A program made the translations under genes and the position numbers. From Dyadobacter jejuensis (GTDB taxonomy: Bacteria > Bacteroidota > Bacteroidia > Cytophagales > Spirosomataceae), in the NCBI RefSeq assembly GCF_003149085.1, contig NZ_QGDT01000003.1, forward strand, positions 186,001 to 250,000: a stretch of DNA of 64,000 nt, in the 5' to 3' direction. Shown here piece by piece: positions 26,498-35,597 of the stretch. The notes under the pieces are model-generated. The model was not told the DNA's origin and searched no databases. It worked only from the letters and a program-made list of their open reading frames with translations. Within the stretch, counting starts at the first letter, position 1; the number at the start of each line of letters is the position of its first letter.

Positions 26498-26505
26498 CAA
26501 AATTA
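26498..26505 (-). promoter_or_regulatory. Candidate promoter box for the outer-membrane receptor
   Basis: Read on the minus strand, TAATTTTG matches the TAnnTTTG box. It leaves a leader of about 55 bases before the ATG at 26439. A TTG partner at the usual spacing is not clear. Confidence 0.3.
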
Positions 26506-26555
26506 ATGGTCCGCTTTCCTCCAGAATGGTCGTATTCGTATTTTAACTGGTATAT

Positions 26556-27371
26556 TTAGGAAATTCCTTTCCGATATACTCCAGGTAAAACGCCTGTTTG
26601 TCGCTTAAAAAACTTGTTGAAATGTGAAGGATCAGTAAAATTGAGCTCAAAAGCTATGTCGGCTAAGTTGGCATCAGAGTATAGAAGTCTTTTTTTCGCT
26701 TCTTGTAATATTTTCTCAGAAATTACCTCACTCGCTGTTTTGTTAAGATACTTTTTGCAGGCGTTGTTCAGGGTTCGGCTGGTAATGTTGAGCAAATCGG
26801 CATAGGTTTGCACATCTTTCTGTTCATGATATCTCTCTGAAAGCAGCATAAAGAATTGTTGTATCGTATTTGAAGTAATTGAGCCCCAACTACTGGAGTC
26901 GAGCCGCCGTAGTTTGCTAAAAAGCAAGATTACTAAGGCCTGAATTATCTCGTGATAATGTGCTTGTTCATGAAGGTGTTCTTGCTCCATTTGGTTAAAT
27001 ATGGAAACAAAATCGGCTAGCATAGGACTGAGGTTATAGCAATTTTGCAACGGTTGAGGAAATTTTTGAAATAACCATTCGTAAAGATTGGTCTCCAAAA
27101 GGAAATCTTTTTGAAACATGATAACGTAGCCCTTGGGAATCTCGGTGAGCTCCCAGCTATGGATCTGACCAGGCAATACGAAGTATAAATGGTTGGGAGT
27201 GACTGTGAAAGTATGGAGATCTATATGATGTAAGCCAGCACCTTCGGTCAAAAAAATCATCTCCAAATAGTCTTTATGACCATGTGGACGCGTGGTTTTA
27301 ATGACCTCTTTCATCCGTTTAATTCGGAAAAACTCACGGGGGTGTAATTTATTTTTTAGCGGTAGCCGCAT
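26556..27371 (-). CDS. AraC family transcriptional regulator
   Basis: This 271-residue regulator has an N-terminal cupin-like sensing domain (GHKDYLEMIFLTEGAGLHHID, VLPGQIHSW) and a C-terminal pair of helix-turn-helix motifs (about 170-271). The AraC signature is intact: IAFELNFTDPSHFNKFFKRQTGVLPGVYRK. The ligand is unknown. It precedes the outer-membrane receptor on the same strand, so that receptor is the first candidate target. The divergent GNAT gene 105 bases away is another. Confidence 0.9.
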   Translation of the reverse strand: MRLPLKNKLHPREFFRIKRMKEVIKTTRPHGHKDYLEMIFLTEGAGLHHIDLHTFTVTPNHLYFVLPGQIHSWELTEIPKGYVIMFQKDFLLETNLYEWLFQKFPQPLQNCYNLSPMLADFVSIFNQMEQEHLHEQAHYHEIIQALVILLFSKLRRLDSSSWGSITSNTIQQFFMLLSERYHEQKDVQTYADLLNITSRTLNNACKKYLNKTASEVISEKILQEAKKRLLYSDANLADIAFELNFTDPSHFNKFFKRQTGVLPGVYRKGIS

Positions 27372-27476
27372 GGTTTTTGGGTAAAAATAATTTAAATGAG
27401 ATACAAATTGGATAACTTTAGCTAAAATACCGTTCCTTACCTAATATAATGATGAAAACAGTTTTATTTTATACTT

Positions 27477-27776
27477 ATGAGCCAAGAACGTGTAATTCTA
27501 GATCTGGACGAAAGGGGGCATGGTAGCTTTTTCTTGTATGAGGGCGACCAGCAGATTGGTGAAATGAAGATACTCTTAAAAGAGAAGCTGCTCACGGTTC
27601 TACACACTGAAGTGGATCCTCTTTTTGCAGGAAAGGGGAAGGCCAAACTGCTGTTGGACCATATGGTAGCCCATGCCACTGGCGACGGGCTTAAAGTGAG
27701 GCCCTTATGTCCATATGTATTGGCAGAGTTTAAAAGACACCCCGATACTTATGGAAATATCTGGCATCTTCATTAA
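27477..27776 (+). CDS. Small GNAT-type N-acetyltransferase (YjdJ-like)
   Basis: At 99 residues it matches the short GNAT branch (GNAT_acetyltr_2), which holds only the acetyl-CoA core. LHTEVDPLFAGKGKAKLLLDHMV is the phosphate-binding segment, and LCPYVLAEFKRHPDTY closes the domain. The acceptor is not known for this branch. It is followed 49 bases later by a small secreted protein gene on the same strand. Confidence 0.88.
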   Translation: MSQERVILDLDERGHGSFFLYEGDQQIGEMKILLKEKLLTVLHTEVDPLFAGKGKAKLLLDHMVAHATGDGLKVRPLCPYVLAEFKRHPDTYGNIWHLH

Positions 27777-27825
27777 GTTTATATCCCTATTCACATTGTT
27801 ATTTTAATTTTACAGAATCAATCCA

Positions 27826-28131
27826 ATGAAAAATATATACCTATTAACTCTTTTAATTTTCGTTTCAAGTGGCACACTTTTGGCCGATCAGCACTATAAT
27901 CGGCACGACCTTACTTCTCACGCATTAAGAGAAAGGGTGTCGATTCGTATTGATGAGTTGCCTGAGGCCGTAAAGAGTACCTTGAATTCGTCGAGTTTTG
28001 ATGGTTGGAAAATTGAAGAAGCCTTTCGAGTGACCCGGGATGATCAATCCAAATATTATGAAGTAAAATTAAAAAAAGACGAACAACAGAATATCGTTCG
28101 TCTTGAAAAAGATGGACAGGTTATCGACTAA
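27826..28131 (+). CDS. Small secreted protein with a PepSY-like domain
   Basis: It has 101 residues. A signal peptide ends near LLA (residue 20). The mature part contains DELPEAVKSTLNS, then GWKIEEAFRVTRDD, SKYYEVKLKKDEQQ and a terminal VRLEKDGQVID. This alternation of one helix and several strands resembles the PepSY-like proteins common in Bacteroidota, which are periplasmic and of unknown ligand. The family assignment is by pattern only. Confidence 0.65.
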   Translation: MKNIYLLTLLIFVSSGTLLADQHYNRHDLTSHALRERVSIRIDELPEAVKSTLNSSSFDGWKIEEAFRVTRDDQSKYYEVKLKKDEQQNIVRLEKDGQVID

Positions 28132-28160
28132 TTGGCGCTGAAGAGGGCCGTAGGCTGCTA

Positions 28161-29417
28161 TCATCCAAATTTATTTCGACTGTCATAAGCGAGTCCCAAG
28201 CCTACGCTCGATAGTTTGTTTTCGCCCGACACCTCGGCATTGGGAAACAGGTTTTGAAATTGTTGCTGGACCTTTGGAACTTCAGTAGTGCCTCCCGTGA
28301 GAATCACGAGTTCAATTTGGTCGGGTGTGGTACCGGCGTTTTTGACACATTCCAAGGCGGTTTGGCTAATCTTTTGGACCCTTCCGTCAATAGCCGTATT
28401 AAAAGTTTGGCGCTTTACTTCGGCGGAGAGCTCCGGATCCAAAAAAGCAAAGGATGTTTGGAACTGCTCTTCATTGGTGAGGGCAATCTTGGTTTCTTCG
28501 GTGGCAGCCAACAAGGAATGTCCCGTTTCCTCTTCGAGTACCTGCAACAGACGCTTGTACTTCGTCTTATCATGCGATTCGAAAAGGAGTTGTTTTACTT
28601 GAAATACAATCCGATTGGTATATAGCATATTTACCTTGCTCCATTCGGAAAGGTCGTGGTAGTGATAGGGGGGGACCTCCAGGTTTTTAACCCCATAGGT
28701 ACTTCTATATCCCAAAATTGGCATAATGGCAGCCAGGCTCAGGTCTTTATCGAAATCGTTGCCTCCGATTCTAATCCCGGTATTGGCTAAGATATCGGAG
28801 GATCGGTCCGGTTTTCTTAAGTTTTTGTTCGATAGCTTAATGACGGTAAAGTCGGAAGTACCACCTCCAAGGTCGACTACCAAGGCTAATTTTTCGGAAG
28901 TAAGTCCATTTTCATGTGCAAAAGCGGCGGCAATAGGCTCAAATTGAAAGCTTACGGATTTAAATCCTAGCCGATTGGCAATGGCTTTTAGCTCATCCTC
29001 GGCGCGGCGATCGGCCTCGGGGTTATTGTCAGTGAAATGTACAGGGCGGCCCATAGTAACGGCCTCTAGCTCTCGGCCCGCCTGGAGTTCAGCTTTTGTT
29101 TTTATTTTTTCAAGAAATGCCGTAATGATCTGATCGAATTTCATGACCTCCCCATTCACCATGGTTCCTTGTCGCATAACAGGTGTTCCTAATACCCTTT
29201 TCAAACTGCGCATGAGGCGTCCAGGACGTTTGGATAAGAATAGTTCCATGGCCTCCCTACCATAAAAGGCAGTGTTGTCTTTTCTAAGAAAGAACATGGC
29301 GCTTGGAATGGTATATTGGCCAGCTTCTGTCTCGACGAGCGATACTTGGTTCGCATCGGCTAAGGCTATACTGGAGTTGGAAGTACCGAAATCGATACCA
29401 CATGAAATTGGGCTCAT
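28161..29417 (-). CDS. YegD-like Hsp70 protein
   Basis: The 418-residue protein contains the Hsp70/actin-type ATPase domain: GIDFGTSNSSIALA at the start, LVVDLGGGTSDFTVI near 170, and LILTGGTTEVPKVQ near 380. It stops after the nucleotide-binding domain and lacks the substrate-binding domain of DnaK, as YegD proteins do. The role of YegD is not settled, and chaperone-like or regulatory action is assumed from the fold. It is monocistronic and faces the secreted PepSY-like gene tail to tail. Confidence 0.88.
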   Translation of the reverse strand: MSPISCGIDFGTSNSSIALADANQVSLVETEAGQYTIPSAMFFLRKDNTAFYGREAMELFLSKRPGRLMRSLKRVLGTPVMRQGTMVNGEVMKFDQIITAFLEKIKTKAELQAGRELEAVTMGRPVHFTDNNPEADRRAEDELKAIANRLGFKSVSFQFEPIAAAFAHENGLTSEKLALVVDLGGGTSDFTVIKLSNKNLRKPDRSSDILANTGIRIGGNDFDKDLSLAAIMPILGYRSTYGVKNLEVPPYHYHDLSEWSKVNMLYTNRIVFQVKQLLFESHDKTKYKRLLQVLEEETGHSLLAATEETKIALTNEEQFQTSFAFLDPELSAEVKRQTFNTAIDGRVQKISQTALECVKNAGTTPDQIELVILTGGTTEVPKVQQQFQNLFPNAEVSGENKLSSVGLGLAYDSRNKFG

Positions 29418-29638
29418 GATATAGGTTTTGAAAATTGGGCGCGCAATTTCTGCTTTTAATTGGGTAAAACAAAATATCCCAAAATTTTCTTAAGACGATG
29501 TCTGTAGAGTGATAAAAATCATAAAAATAGTAACCTGAATGGAGGCGTTAGCATGAAATAAATGAAATTTCTATTAAACTTTTCCAACCATTAAAGGTCC
29601 AAACAACTCCTAGTAGAAATATTAAAGCACTGACGATT

Positions 29639-30070
29639 ATGAAAAGATTCATTATAGCCGGATTTTTATTCTTAAGCTTAGCAGCCTGTGAGAAGAATGA
29701 AAACGAAGCCGTTCCTCTACCCGATTTAGAGGTCGAAAAGGTGTCAGCCTCTCATAGGACCTCGGTACGTACCACGGGCAATACCTTACAGGTGGAGCTT
29801 GTCGCCATTAACGATAGCCGTTGCCCAGTGAATGTCAATTGTGTGTGGGCTGGATCGGCCGCGCTGAGGTTTAAGGTGTATGATGCGCAGTCGGAAACGG
29901 AAGTGGCTTTAGATTTTAGTGGAGCCGATAAAACTAAAAATTCCGTTTCTTTTAACTTGAATGGCCAGGGGTACCTGCTAAGGGTTTCCGAGGTTATGCC
30001 CTATCCTGAGACCTCCGCTACCCCCGAACTGTCCGATTACACGGTGTCGGTTACCATCGAAAAGAAATAG
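29639..30070 (+). CDS. Hypothetical lipoprotein
   Basis: It has 143 residues and a clear lipoprotein signal (FLSLAAC, lipid cysteine C17). The mature part is beta-rich and contains NDSRCPVNVNCVWAGSAALRF, a segment with two cysteines seen in small exported proteins of many bacteria. No function is known to me. It stands alone between the divergent Hsp70 gene and a convergent lactonase gene. Confidence 0.8.
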   Translation: MKRFIIAGFLFLSLAACEKNENEAVPLPDLEVEKVSASHRTSVRTTGNTLQVELVAINDSRCPVNVNCVWAGSAALRFKVYDAQSETEVALDFSGADKTKNSVSFNLNGQGYLLRVSEVMPYPETSATPELSDYTVSVTIEKK

Positions 30071-30208
30071 TGTTCAGTGGGTCTGCTAGAAACTAGCCAA
30101 TATCTCAGTATCAGGAAAAAGGCTTACGCCTCGAGCCGGTTGGCTACAGCCCAAGGAAGAGGCGGTCGTAAAGCCTATTGAACGGAACTGTCAGGAATGA
30201 ACTAAAAA
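30071..30208 (+). other. Gene-free segment with an unusual structured or coding-like stretch
   Basis: Between 30112 and 30168 the sequence can fold: GGCTTACG pairs with CGTAAAGCC (one bulge), CCTC with GAGG inside, and a small GCC/GGC hairpin at the centre. The same stretch can be read as a short open frame without an ATG (RLTPRAGWLQPKEEAVVKPI and on to a stop). Neither a known riboswitch nor a known gene remnant was recognised. Confidence 0.3.
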
Positions 30209-30253
30209 CTAAAAGCGAAATATCTGGCTTGATAACCGATATTTCGCTTTTAG
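30209..30253. terminator. Long perfect hairpin between convergent genes
   Basis: A 16-bp perfect stem CTAAAAGCGAAATATC/GATATTTCGCTTTTAG has a 13-base loop. The A- and T-rich outer ends allow action in both directions. It closes the lipoprotein gene and the convergent lactonase gene that stops at 30278. Confidence 0.7.
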
Positions 30254-30277
30254 ACTTTTGCTAGCTCTGGATTAAAA

Positions 30278-31405
30278 TTAATCTAGGCTCATCTGGGTTA
30301 CAAATACGGGAGTAGGAATGGATAGAGACCATTCGGTGGGTTGCAGTAAGCCAGACTGTCGATTCCGCTTGAACAGTACGACATTGTCGGTATCTCGGTT
30401 GGTGATAATGGAGAATTCTCCTTTGGGGTCTAAAAAGAAGTTTCTTGGATGTTTACCTCCGGAGTTTTGAAAATCGAGGGTCTTAAGTAATCCGGTATTT
30501 CCATCGACCTCATATATTACCAGGCTTTCGTGCCCCCTATTAGAGGCATAGAGAAACTTTCCATCCGCCGAAATATGGATGTCCGCTGCTGAGCTTTTTT
30601 CAGAATAATCCTTAGGAAGCATGCTGATTCGTTGAATAGCCTTTAGTGCTCCTGTAGTGGGGTGAACGCTGAACACATTGACCACTGAATTGAGCTCCCC
30701 CGCCGAATAGGCATATTGACCATTGGGGTGAAGGGTAAAGTGGCGAGGCCCATCACCCGCTTGAACCGCTACGAAAGGCTGCTGTCCGGGGTGGATTTTT
30801 CCACTCGCTGCATCGACGTCGTATAGGTAGATGCGGTCATTACCCAAATCGGAGGCATATATAAAGCGCCCATCAGCCGATGGTATAATCGAATGCATAT
30901 GCGGCTTTTTGCCATTCAAAGTAGGGTTTTGAACCGTATCGATGAGTTGGCCCACCTGGCCGTCGTTCTGCAGGCTATAAACTGCCAAGCTGCCACTTCC
31001 GTAATTGGAGATAAAGAGCAGCTTACCTTTTGGATCAAGGCTGACATGGCAGGGGCCAGACCCTCCTGAAGGCTTTGCATTCAGGGCCGCTAGCTCGCCC
31101 GTCGAAGGGTCTATGCGATAGGATGCTACCGTATTATTGCCTTCATTAGCGGCATATAGGAAGCGTTTGGAGGGGTGTATGGCCAAAAATGAAGGGCTAG
31201 TTTTCGATTCTAATACTTGAATCTGGCGTGTTTTATAGTTTTCAGGGTTGAATTCATATACATAAATGCCTGCTCCCTTCTGAGTATAAGTACCAATATA
31301 GAGTCGGTCTTTGATGTTAGTGGTGTTATTCTGGGCTTCTGCGGACATAACGCTAAATAAGGTAAGTAGGTAAAGTAATTTTAAAAAGTTGTTTTTGCTT
31401 CGCAT
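30278..31405 (-). CDS. Lactonase family protein (6-phosphogluconolactonase-like beta-propeller), exported
   Basis: The 375-residue protein has a signal peptide ending near SAEA (residue 24). A seven-bladed propeller of the Pgl/YbhE lactonase family follows, seen as repeats of the type FLAIHPSKRFLYAANEGNNTVASYRIDPSTG and FTLHPNGQYAYSAGEL. Since cytoplasmic Pgl acts on 6-phosphogluconolactone, this exported version more likely opens another sugar lactone. It starts 2 bases after the CBM9-like gene, so the two are one operon. Confidence 0.88.
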   Translation of the reverse strand: MRSKNNFLKLLYLLTLFSVMSAEAQNNTTNIKDRLYIGTYTQKGAGIYVYEFNPENYKTRQIQVLESKTSPSFLAIHPSKRFLYAANEGNNTVASYRIDPSTGELAALNAKPSGGSGPCHVSLDPKGKLLFISNYGSGSLAVYSLQNDGQVGQLIDTVQNPTLNGKKPHMHSIIPSADGRFIYASDLGNDRIYLYDVDAASGKIHPGQQPFVAVQAGDGPRHFTLHPNGQYAYSAGELNSVVNVFSVHPTTGALKAIQRISMLPKDYSEKSSAADIHISADGKFLYASNRGHESLVIYEVDGNTGLLKTLDFQNSGGKHPRNFFLDPKGEFSIITNRDTDNVVLFKRNRQSGLLQPTEWSLSIPTPVFVTQMSLD

Positions 31406-31407
31406 AT

Positions 31408-32172
31408 TTATTCAAAAATTAAGGTGCCAAATCTTTCGTAGTCATGAAAATTTCCTCGGGTAGGATTCCAGCTAAAGTGGGTGGTATTCTTGTCATAGTC
31501 TATCCTATAAAAATTCCCTTTCCACTTTTGTCCAGGCTGAGGCTTGGATTGTAACAGCGGGTTCAAAAGCTTATAGGGAATAAAGAACTCGGCGATCCAG
31601 CCTTGTATGCGTGCTCCCGATTTTTTCTCCCCCCCGGTAATGGAAGTGGCGTGTTGAACTTTGAGGTCGTCTTTGTAGTTCCATGGGGCCCACCCCCGCA
31701 ATTTCCCCTTTAGATTCGGGATTATTAACACCAGTTCGTAGTCCAAAGGGGATAGTTCATATTCAAAATAGACGGGATACGCCTGGTCGGGCCATAGAAA
31801 TACCTCTACAACATCTTCCTTGTACAATTCGGCAAAGTCTTCGGTAAGACTCGCCGTCAGTAGGCTATCTTCACAGCTGAACAGGCAATAAATTCCAGTT
31901 TCAGAATACATCATTTTCACCCGGGTATTCCGGCCTTTTATAGATGTTCCCTTGTAGGGTCCATTCTGTGGGAGCATGGTAGTCCAGGTCGTTTGGTTCC
32001 ATAAGTCCGAAGTGCCCAGTCCATCAATGCCAAAGTTGGCAGTTCGCTTTACCAACATTTCAGAAACAGTCCCTTGGGCCATAGCCTTGGGGGCAATCTG
32101 GGGGGTAAGGGTCAATAGAATAAGGAGGGCAAGGCAGCAGTTGCCTGATTTTAATATTTTGATAATATTCAT
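31408..32172 (-). CDS. Secreted CBM9-like carbohydrate-binding protein
   Basis: The 254-residue protein has a signal peptide ending near AMAQ (residue 33). A carbohydrate-binding family 9-like sandwich follows, with TRVKMMYSETGIYCLFSCEDSLL, EDVVEVFLWPDQ and a closing WKGNFYRIDYDKNTTHFSWNP segment. Proteins of this kind in Bacteroidota are free-standing or fused to glycosidases. It is the first gene of a two-gene unit with the lactonase, which points to joint work on an oxidised sugar. Confidence 0.82.
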   Translation of the reverse strand: MNIIKILKSGNCCLALLILLTLTPQIAPKAMAQGTVSEMLVKRTANFGIDGLGTSDLWNQTTWTTMLPQNGPYKGTSIKGRNTRVKMMYSETGIYCLFSCEDSLLTASLTEDFAELYKEDVVEVFLWPDQAYPVYFEYELSPLDYELVLIIPNLKGKLRGWAPWNYKDDLKVQHATSITGGEKKSGARIQGWIAEFFIPYKLLNPLLQSKPQPGQKWKGNFYRIDYDKNTTHFSWNPTRGNFHDYERFGTLIFE

Positions 32173-32407
32173 TTTTATTGGAAATTTTCTTTCGAGCTTA
32201 ATAGCTGTAAGCGGTTCGTTTTGAGTAAATTAACTCCATTCGTGCAGAGTTGGCTCAATGCCCTCGGTCATTAATGGATTTTAAATATAGCCTTTTAATG
32301 CTTTTCATATGAGTATTGTAGGCAAATATGATACTTTTCTGCTTGAAAAAGCCTTTATTGTCTTTTAATAATTCTATTCCTAAACATTAAACAATCCTCA
32401 ATTTTTC

Positions 32408-33943
32408 ATGCGTTCTAATTCTTCAGGTTCTTCACAAGGAATCACTCAAGTTATTGCCGCCTCCTCCTTGGGCACTTTAATCGAGTGGTACGATTTCTAC
32501 ATTTTTGGGAGCTTGGCCGTCATTATTGGTCAGCAATTATTTCCATCGGATGCTGGTGCCTCTGCCTTGATCAATACCTTGGCGATCTTCGCTGCTGGCT
32601 TTATTGTTCGTCCCTTTGGGGCTTTGGTGTTTGGTCGTCTTGGCGACCTGATTGGCCGTAAATACACTTTTTTATTGACGTTAGTGCTCATGGGGGGATC
32701 TACATTTTTGATCGGCCTCATACCTTCTTATTCGAGCATAGGTTATGCGGCTCCTATTTTGGTGCTTCTGCTACGGCTGGTTCAGGGCTTAGCCCTAGGG
32801 GGTGAATATGGAGGGGCGGCCACCTATGTAGCCGAGCATGCTCCGGCGGGTCGTCGTGGTTTTTTCACGAGTTGGATTCAGACTACCGCCACCTTAGGCC
32901 TGTTCTTGTCTTTGGGAGTTATTTTGGTAACTAAGGAGCTTATCGGTAACGAGGCTTTTAGTGAATGGGGATGGAGAGTACCTTTCCTATTATCTATACT
33001 CTTGGTGGGCGTGTCGATTTATATCCGCATGAAAATGCATGAGTCGCCCGTATTCACAAAATTAAAAAGCGAGGGTAAAATCTCGGCTAACCCTTTAAAA
33101 GAGAGCTTTCAAAAGAAGGCCAATTTTAAAATGGTGTTATTGGCCTTGTTTGGGGCAACTATGGGGCAAGGGGTGATCTGGTACACGGGTCAATTTTATG
33201 CCCAATCGTTTTTAGAGAATACCTGTAAGCTCGACTTTAATGAATCGAGGTATATTCTGCTTTGGGCCATATTGTTCGCAACACCCTTTTTCGTGGTTTT
33301 TGGAGCCTGGAGCGATAAGGTTGGTCGAAAATGGATCATGCTAACAGGGATGTTGCTGGGGGTACTATGTTATAGGCCCATTTATCAGTATTTCTTAGAT
33401 TCTACCAATGTTATTGAGCTTCAAAATACCGAGGCTCATCATACTTCTAAGATCGAGACGGATCGGGGTTATGTGAGTGGTACTTCAGACTCTTTGGTGA
33501 CGGTACGTAAGTTTAAGACTTTGGAAGGAGGTATCAGTTTTACAGAAGAGATGATTACCGTAACACCTGAGGATGTGTTGGCCCCTATGCCAGAGGTGAA
33601 AACCGTGATATCAGAAGTACGATTGCCACAAAATATGTACATCATTTTCATTGCACTCGTATTCTTTCAGGTACTGTTGGTGACGATGGTCTATGGGCCG
33701 ATTGCGGCATTTTTGGTGGAGCTTTTCCCCACCCAAATACGGTATACTTCCATGTCCTTACCTTACCATATAGGGAATGGGGTTTTTGGAGGATTAGTCC
33801 CCTTTATCGCCACCCTTATTGCCTCATTTAATGGTTCTACGCCCCTATCGGGCCTATGGTACCCTATTGGAGTGGCCGCTTTGTCCTTCTTGATTGGGGC
33901 GGTATATATTTCCAATAAGGTGGATAAAACCGTTATGGATTAA
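32408..33943 (+). CDS. MFS transporter of the metabolite:H+ symporter (MHS) family with an inserted hydrophilic segment
   Basis: It has 511 residues and the standard 12-helix MFS fold. MHS features are SLGTLIEWYDFYIFGSLA at the start, the GRLGDLIGRKYTF loop 2-3 motif, and LRLVQGLALGGEYGGAATYVAE in helix 4. Family members carry organic acids or betaines such as alpha-ketoglutarate, shikimate or proline betaine. Usual length is near 440. Here roughly 70 extra residues (about 335-405), rich in Thr, Glu and Val, sit between helices 8 and 9. A small membrane protein gene follows after 40 bases. Confidence 0.9.
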   Translation: MRSNSSGSSQGITQVIAASSLGTLIEWYDFYIFGSLAVIIGQQLFPSDAGASALINTLAIFAAGFIVRPFGALVFGRLGDLIGRKYTFLLTLVLMGGSTFLIGLIPSYSSIGYAAPILVLLLRLVQGLALGGEYGGAATYVAEHAPAGRRGFFTSWIQTTATLGLFLSLGVILVTKELIGNEAFSEWGWRVPFLLSILLVGVSIYIRMKMHESPVFTKLKSEGKISANPLKESFQKKANFKMVLLALFGATMGQGVIWYTGQFYAQSFLENTCKLDFNESRYILLWAILFATPFFVVFGAWSDKVGRKWIMLTGMLLGVLCYRPIYQYFLDSTNVIELQNTEAHHTSKIETDRGYVSGTSDSLVTVRKFKTLEGGISFTEEMITVTPEDVLAPMPEVKTVISEVRLPQNMYIIFIALVFFQVLLVTMVYGPIAAFLVELFPTQIRYTSMSLPYHIGNGVFGGLVPFIATLIASFNGSTPLSGLWYPIGVAALSFLIGAVYISNKVDKTVMD

Positions 33944-33983
33944 GGAAAGGATATCAAATTTTTTTATTAAAATAAATGAACTT

Positions 33984-34226
33984 ATGAATCAGTTAAAAAA
34001 ATATTTAGGCCTAATATGGATCGCTCTTGGACCCTTAATTATCATCTTTTTACTACAGCAGGCCATCGATAAAATCGGAGCTGCGCCCGTAGGTATGGAT
34101 AGGACCAATACGAGCCTTCAGTGGGGGATCATTATACTTATATTTATCCCGATCTGTGCCGGTCTCGTTATATTTGGTAAGTATGCCTGGAATCAGGAAT
34201 ACGACAAACTTCCTGACGATATGTAA
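33984..34226 (+). CDS. Small membrane protein downstream of the MHS transporter (DUF6814-like)
   Basis: The ATG at 33984 gives 80 residues. The longer frame from 33894 overlaps the transporter gene and is unlikely. Two membrane helices (about 7-26 and 46-66) flank a short loop with KIGAAPVGMDRT. The pattern fits the DUF6814 proteins that I recall beside MHS transporters in Bacteroidota. It is probably cotranscribed with the transporter and may be an accessory subunit. Function is not established. Confidence 0.7.
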   Translation: MNQLKKYLGLIWIALGPLIIIFLLQQAIDKIGAAPVGMDRTNTSLQWGIIILIFIPICAGLVIFGKYAWNQEYDKLPDDM

Positions 34227-34281
34227 GTACTGACGCCTGGTGGGTCAAGGAGGAACCCTAATACATCCGCTACTGTTTAAT

Positions 34282-34319
34282 GAATACCCTTGGTTACTTG
34301 AAATGTTCCAAGGGTATTC
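34282..34319 (+). terminator. Terminator of the transporter unit
   Basis: A 12-bp perfect stem GAATACCCTTGG/CCAAGGGTATTC has a 14-base loop, 56 bases after the small membrane protein stop. Only a weak T-rich tail follows. Confidence 0.65.
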
Positions 34320-34363
34320 TTAAATTGACCTAATTATTTTTTCAATTTTATATTGATACGGAT

Positions 34364-35554
34364 ATGGAAAGAATAGAAGAGGTATATATACTAGGGGCTG
34401 CAAGAACGCCCATTGGGAGCTTTAACGGCGTATTGTCTAGCATAGGAGCCACCACGCTTGGGGCGGTTGCTATTCGGGGGGCATTGGCCAAGGCCGGCGT
34501 GGCCGATAGTGCCGTCGACGAAGTGTTGATGGGCAATGTCATTTCGGCCAATTTAGGACAGGCTCCCGCCCGACAGGCAGCCAAATTTGCCGAATTACCG
34601 GATGCTGTTTCCTGCACGACGGTCAACAAAGTGTGTGCTTCGGGAATGAAAGCCGTGATGTTTGGGGCCCAGTCGATCGCACTCGGCGACCAGCAGGTGG
34701 TGGTGGCTGGAGGTATGGAGTCTATGTCGCAAATACCGTATTATCTTCCCAAGGCACGCTCGGGCTATGGATTTGGTCATGGAGAAGTAGTGGATGGGCT
34801 CCTAAAAGACGGCCTTACCGATGTGTATGACCAAATGGGCATGGGGGTTTGTGGCGACAATACGGCAACCCGATACCATATCAGCAGGGAACAGCAAGAT
34901 GAATACGCCATACGATCGTATACGCGAAGCGCTCAGGCTCATGAAGCAGGGTATTTTAAGGATGAAATAGTTCCGGTAACTTATCAGGTAAAAGGACAGC
35001 AGATCGTTGTGGGGGAGGATGAGGAATACAAAAAGGTTAAATTTGATAAGATACCTTTGCTTAAGCCGGCTTTTTCGGCAGCTGGTACTGTCACCGCCGC
35101 CAATGCATCGACCATTAACGATGGTGCTGCCGCTATGGTGCTGGCATCGGGTAGCGACGTGAAGCGGCTAGGACTAAAACCTGTGGCCCGAATTGTGGCT
35201 TATGCAGATGCAGAACAAGCCCCGCAATGGTTTACGACCACGCCTATACTGGCTACTCATAAAGTCTTAAAAAAGGCAGGTATGAAGCTCGATGATATCG
35301 ATTTTTTCGAAGTCAATGAAGCCTTTTCCGTGGTGCCCCTGGCCTATATGCAGGAGCTTGAAATCAATCCTGACCGTATGAATGTATTTGGAGGAGCGGT
35401 TGCTTTAGGGCATCCACTAGGTGCCTCCGGTGCACGCATTCTAACGACCCTTTTATCGGTTCTCCACCATAAAAATGGTCCATTTGGCCTCGCTGCTATC
35501 TGTAATGGAGGAGGTGGTGGCTCAGCCGTTATTGTAGAATACCTGAACCAATAG
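34364..35554 (+). CDS. Acetyl-CoA C-acetyltransferase (thiolase)
   Basis: This 396-residue enzyme of the biosynthetic/degradative thiolase family condenses two acetyl-CoA to acetoacetyl-CoA or cleaves it. The nucleophile is C91 in VNKVCASGMKAV, the base H350 is in GHPLGASGARI, and the second cysteine C380 is in CNGGGGGSAV. NEAFSV supplies the other conserved motif. The full set and the length match AtoB/PhaA-like proteins. It is monocistronic, so the pathway (acetoacetate, mevalonate or fatty acid) is not given by context. Confidence 0.95.
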   Translation: MERIEEVYILGAARTPIGSFNGVLSSIGATTLGAVAIRGALAKAGVADSAVDEVLMGNVISANLGQAPARQAAKFAELPDAVSCTTVNKVCASGMKAVMFGAQSIALGDQQVVVAGGMESMSQIPYYLPKARSGYGFGHGEVVDGLLKDGLTDVYDQMGMGVCGDNTATRYHISREQQDEYAIRSYTRSAQAHEAGYFKDEIVPVTYQVKGQQIVVGEDEEYKKVKFDKIPLLKPAFSAAGTVTAANASTINDGAAAMVLASGSDVKRLGLKPVARIVAYADAEQAPQWFTTTPILATHKVLKKAGMKLDDIDFFEVNEAFSVVPLAYMQELEINPDRMNVFGGAVALGHPLGASGARILTTLLSVLHHKNGPFGLAAICNGGGGGSAVIVEYLNQ

Positions 35555-35597
35555 TGTGGAAATTATCCTCGAAAATCATGCATGAGGCCCTGCCGCC

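Noticed and set aside
30112..30200. A cobalamin or other known riboswitch
   Set aside because: None of the conserved boxes I know could be placed, and the stretch lies in a convergent spacer with no downstream gene on that strand to control.
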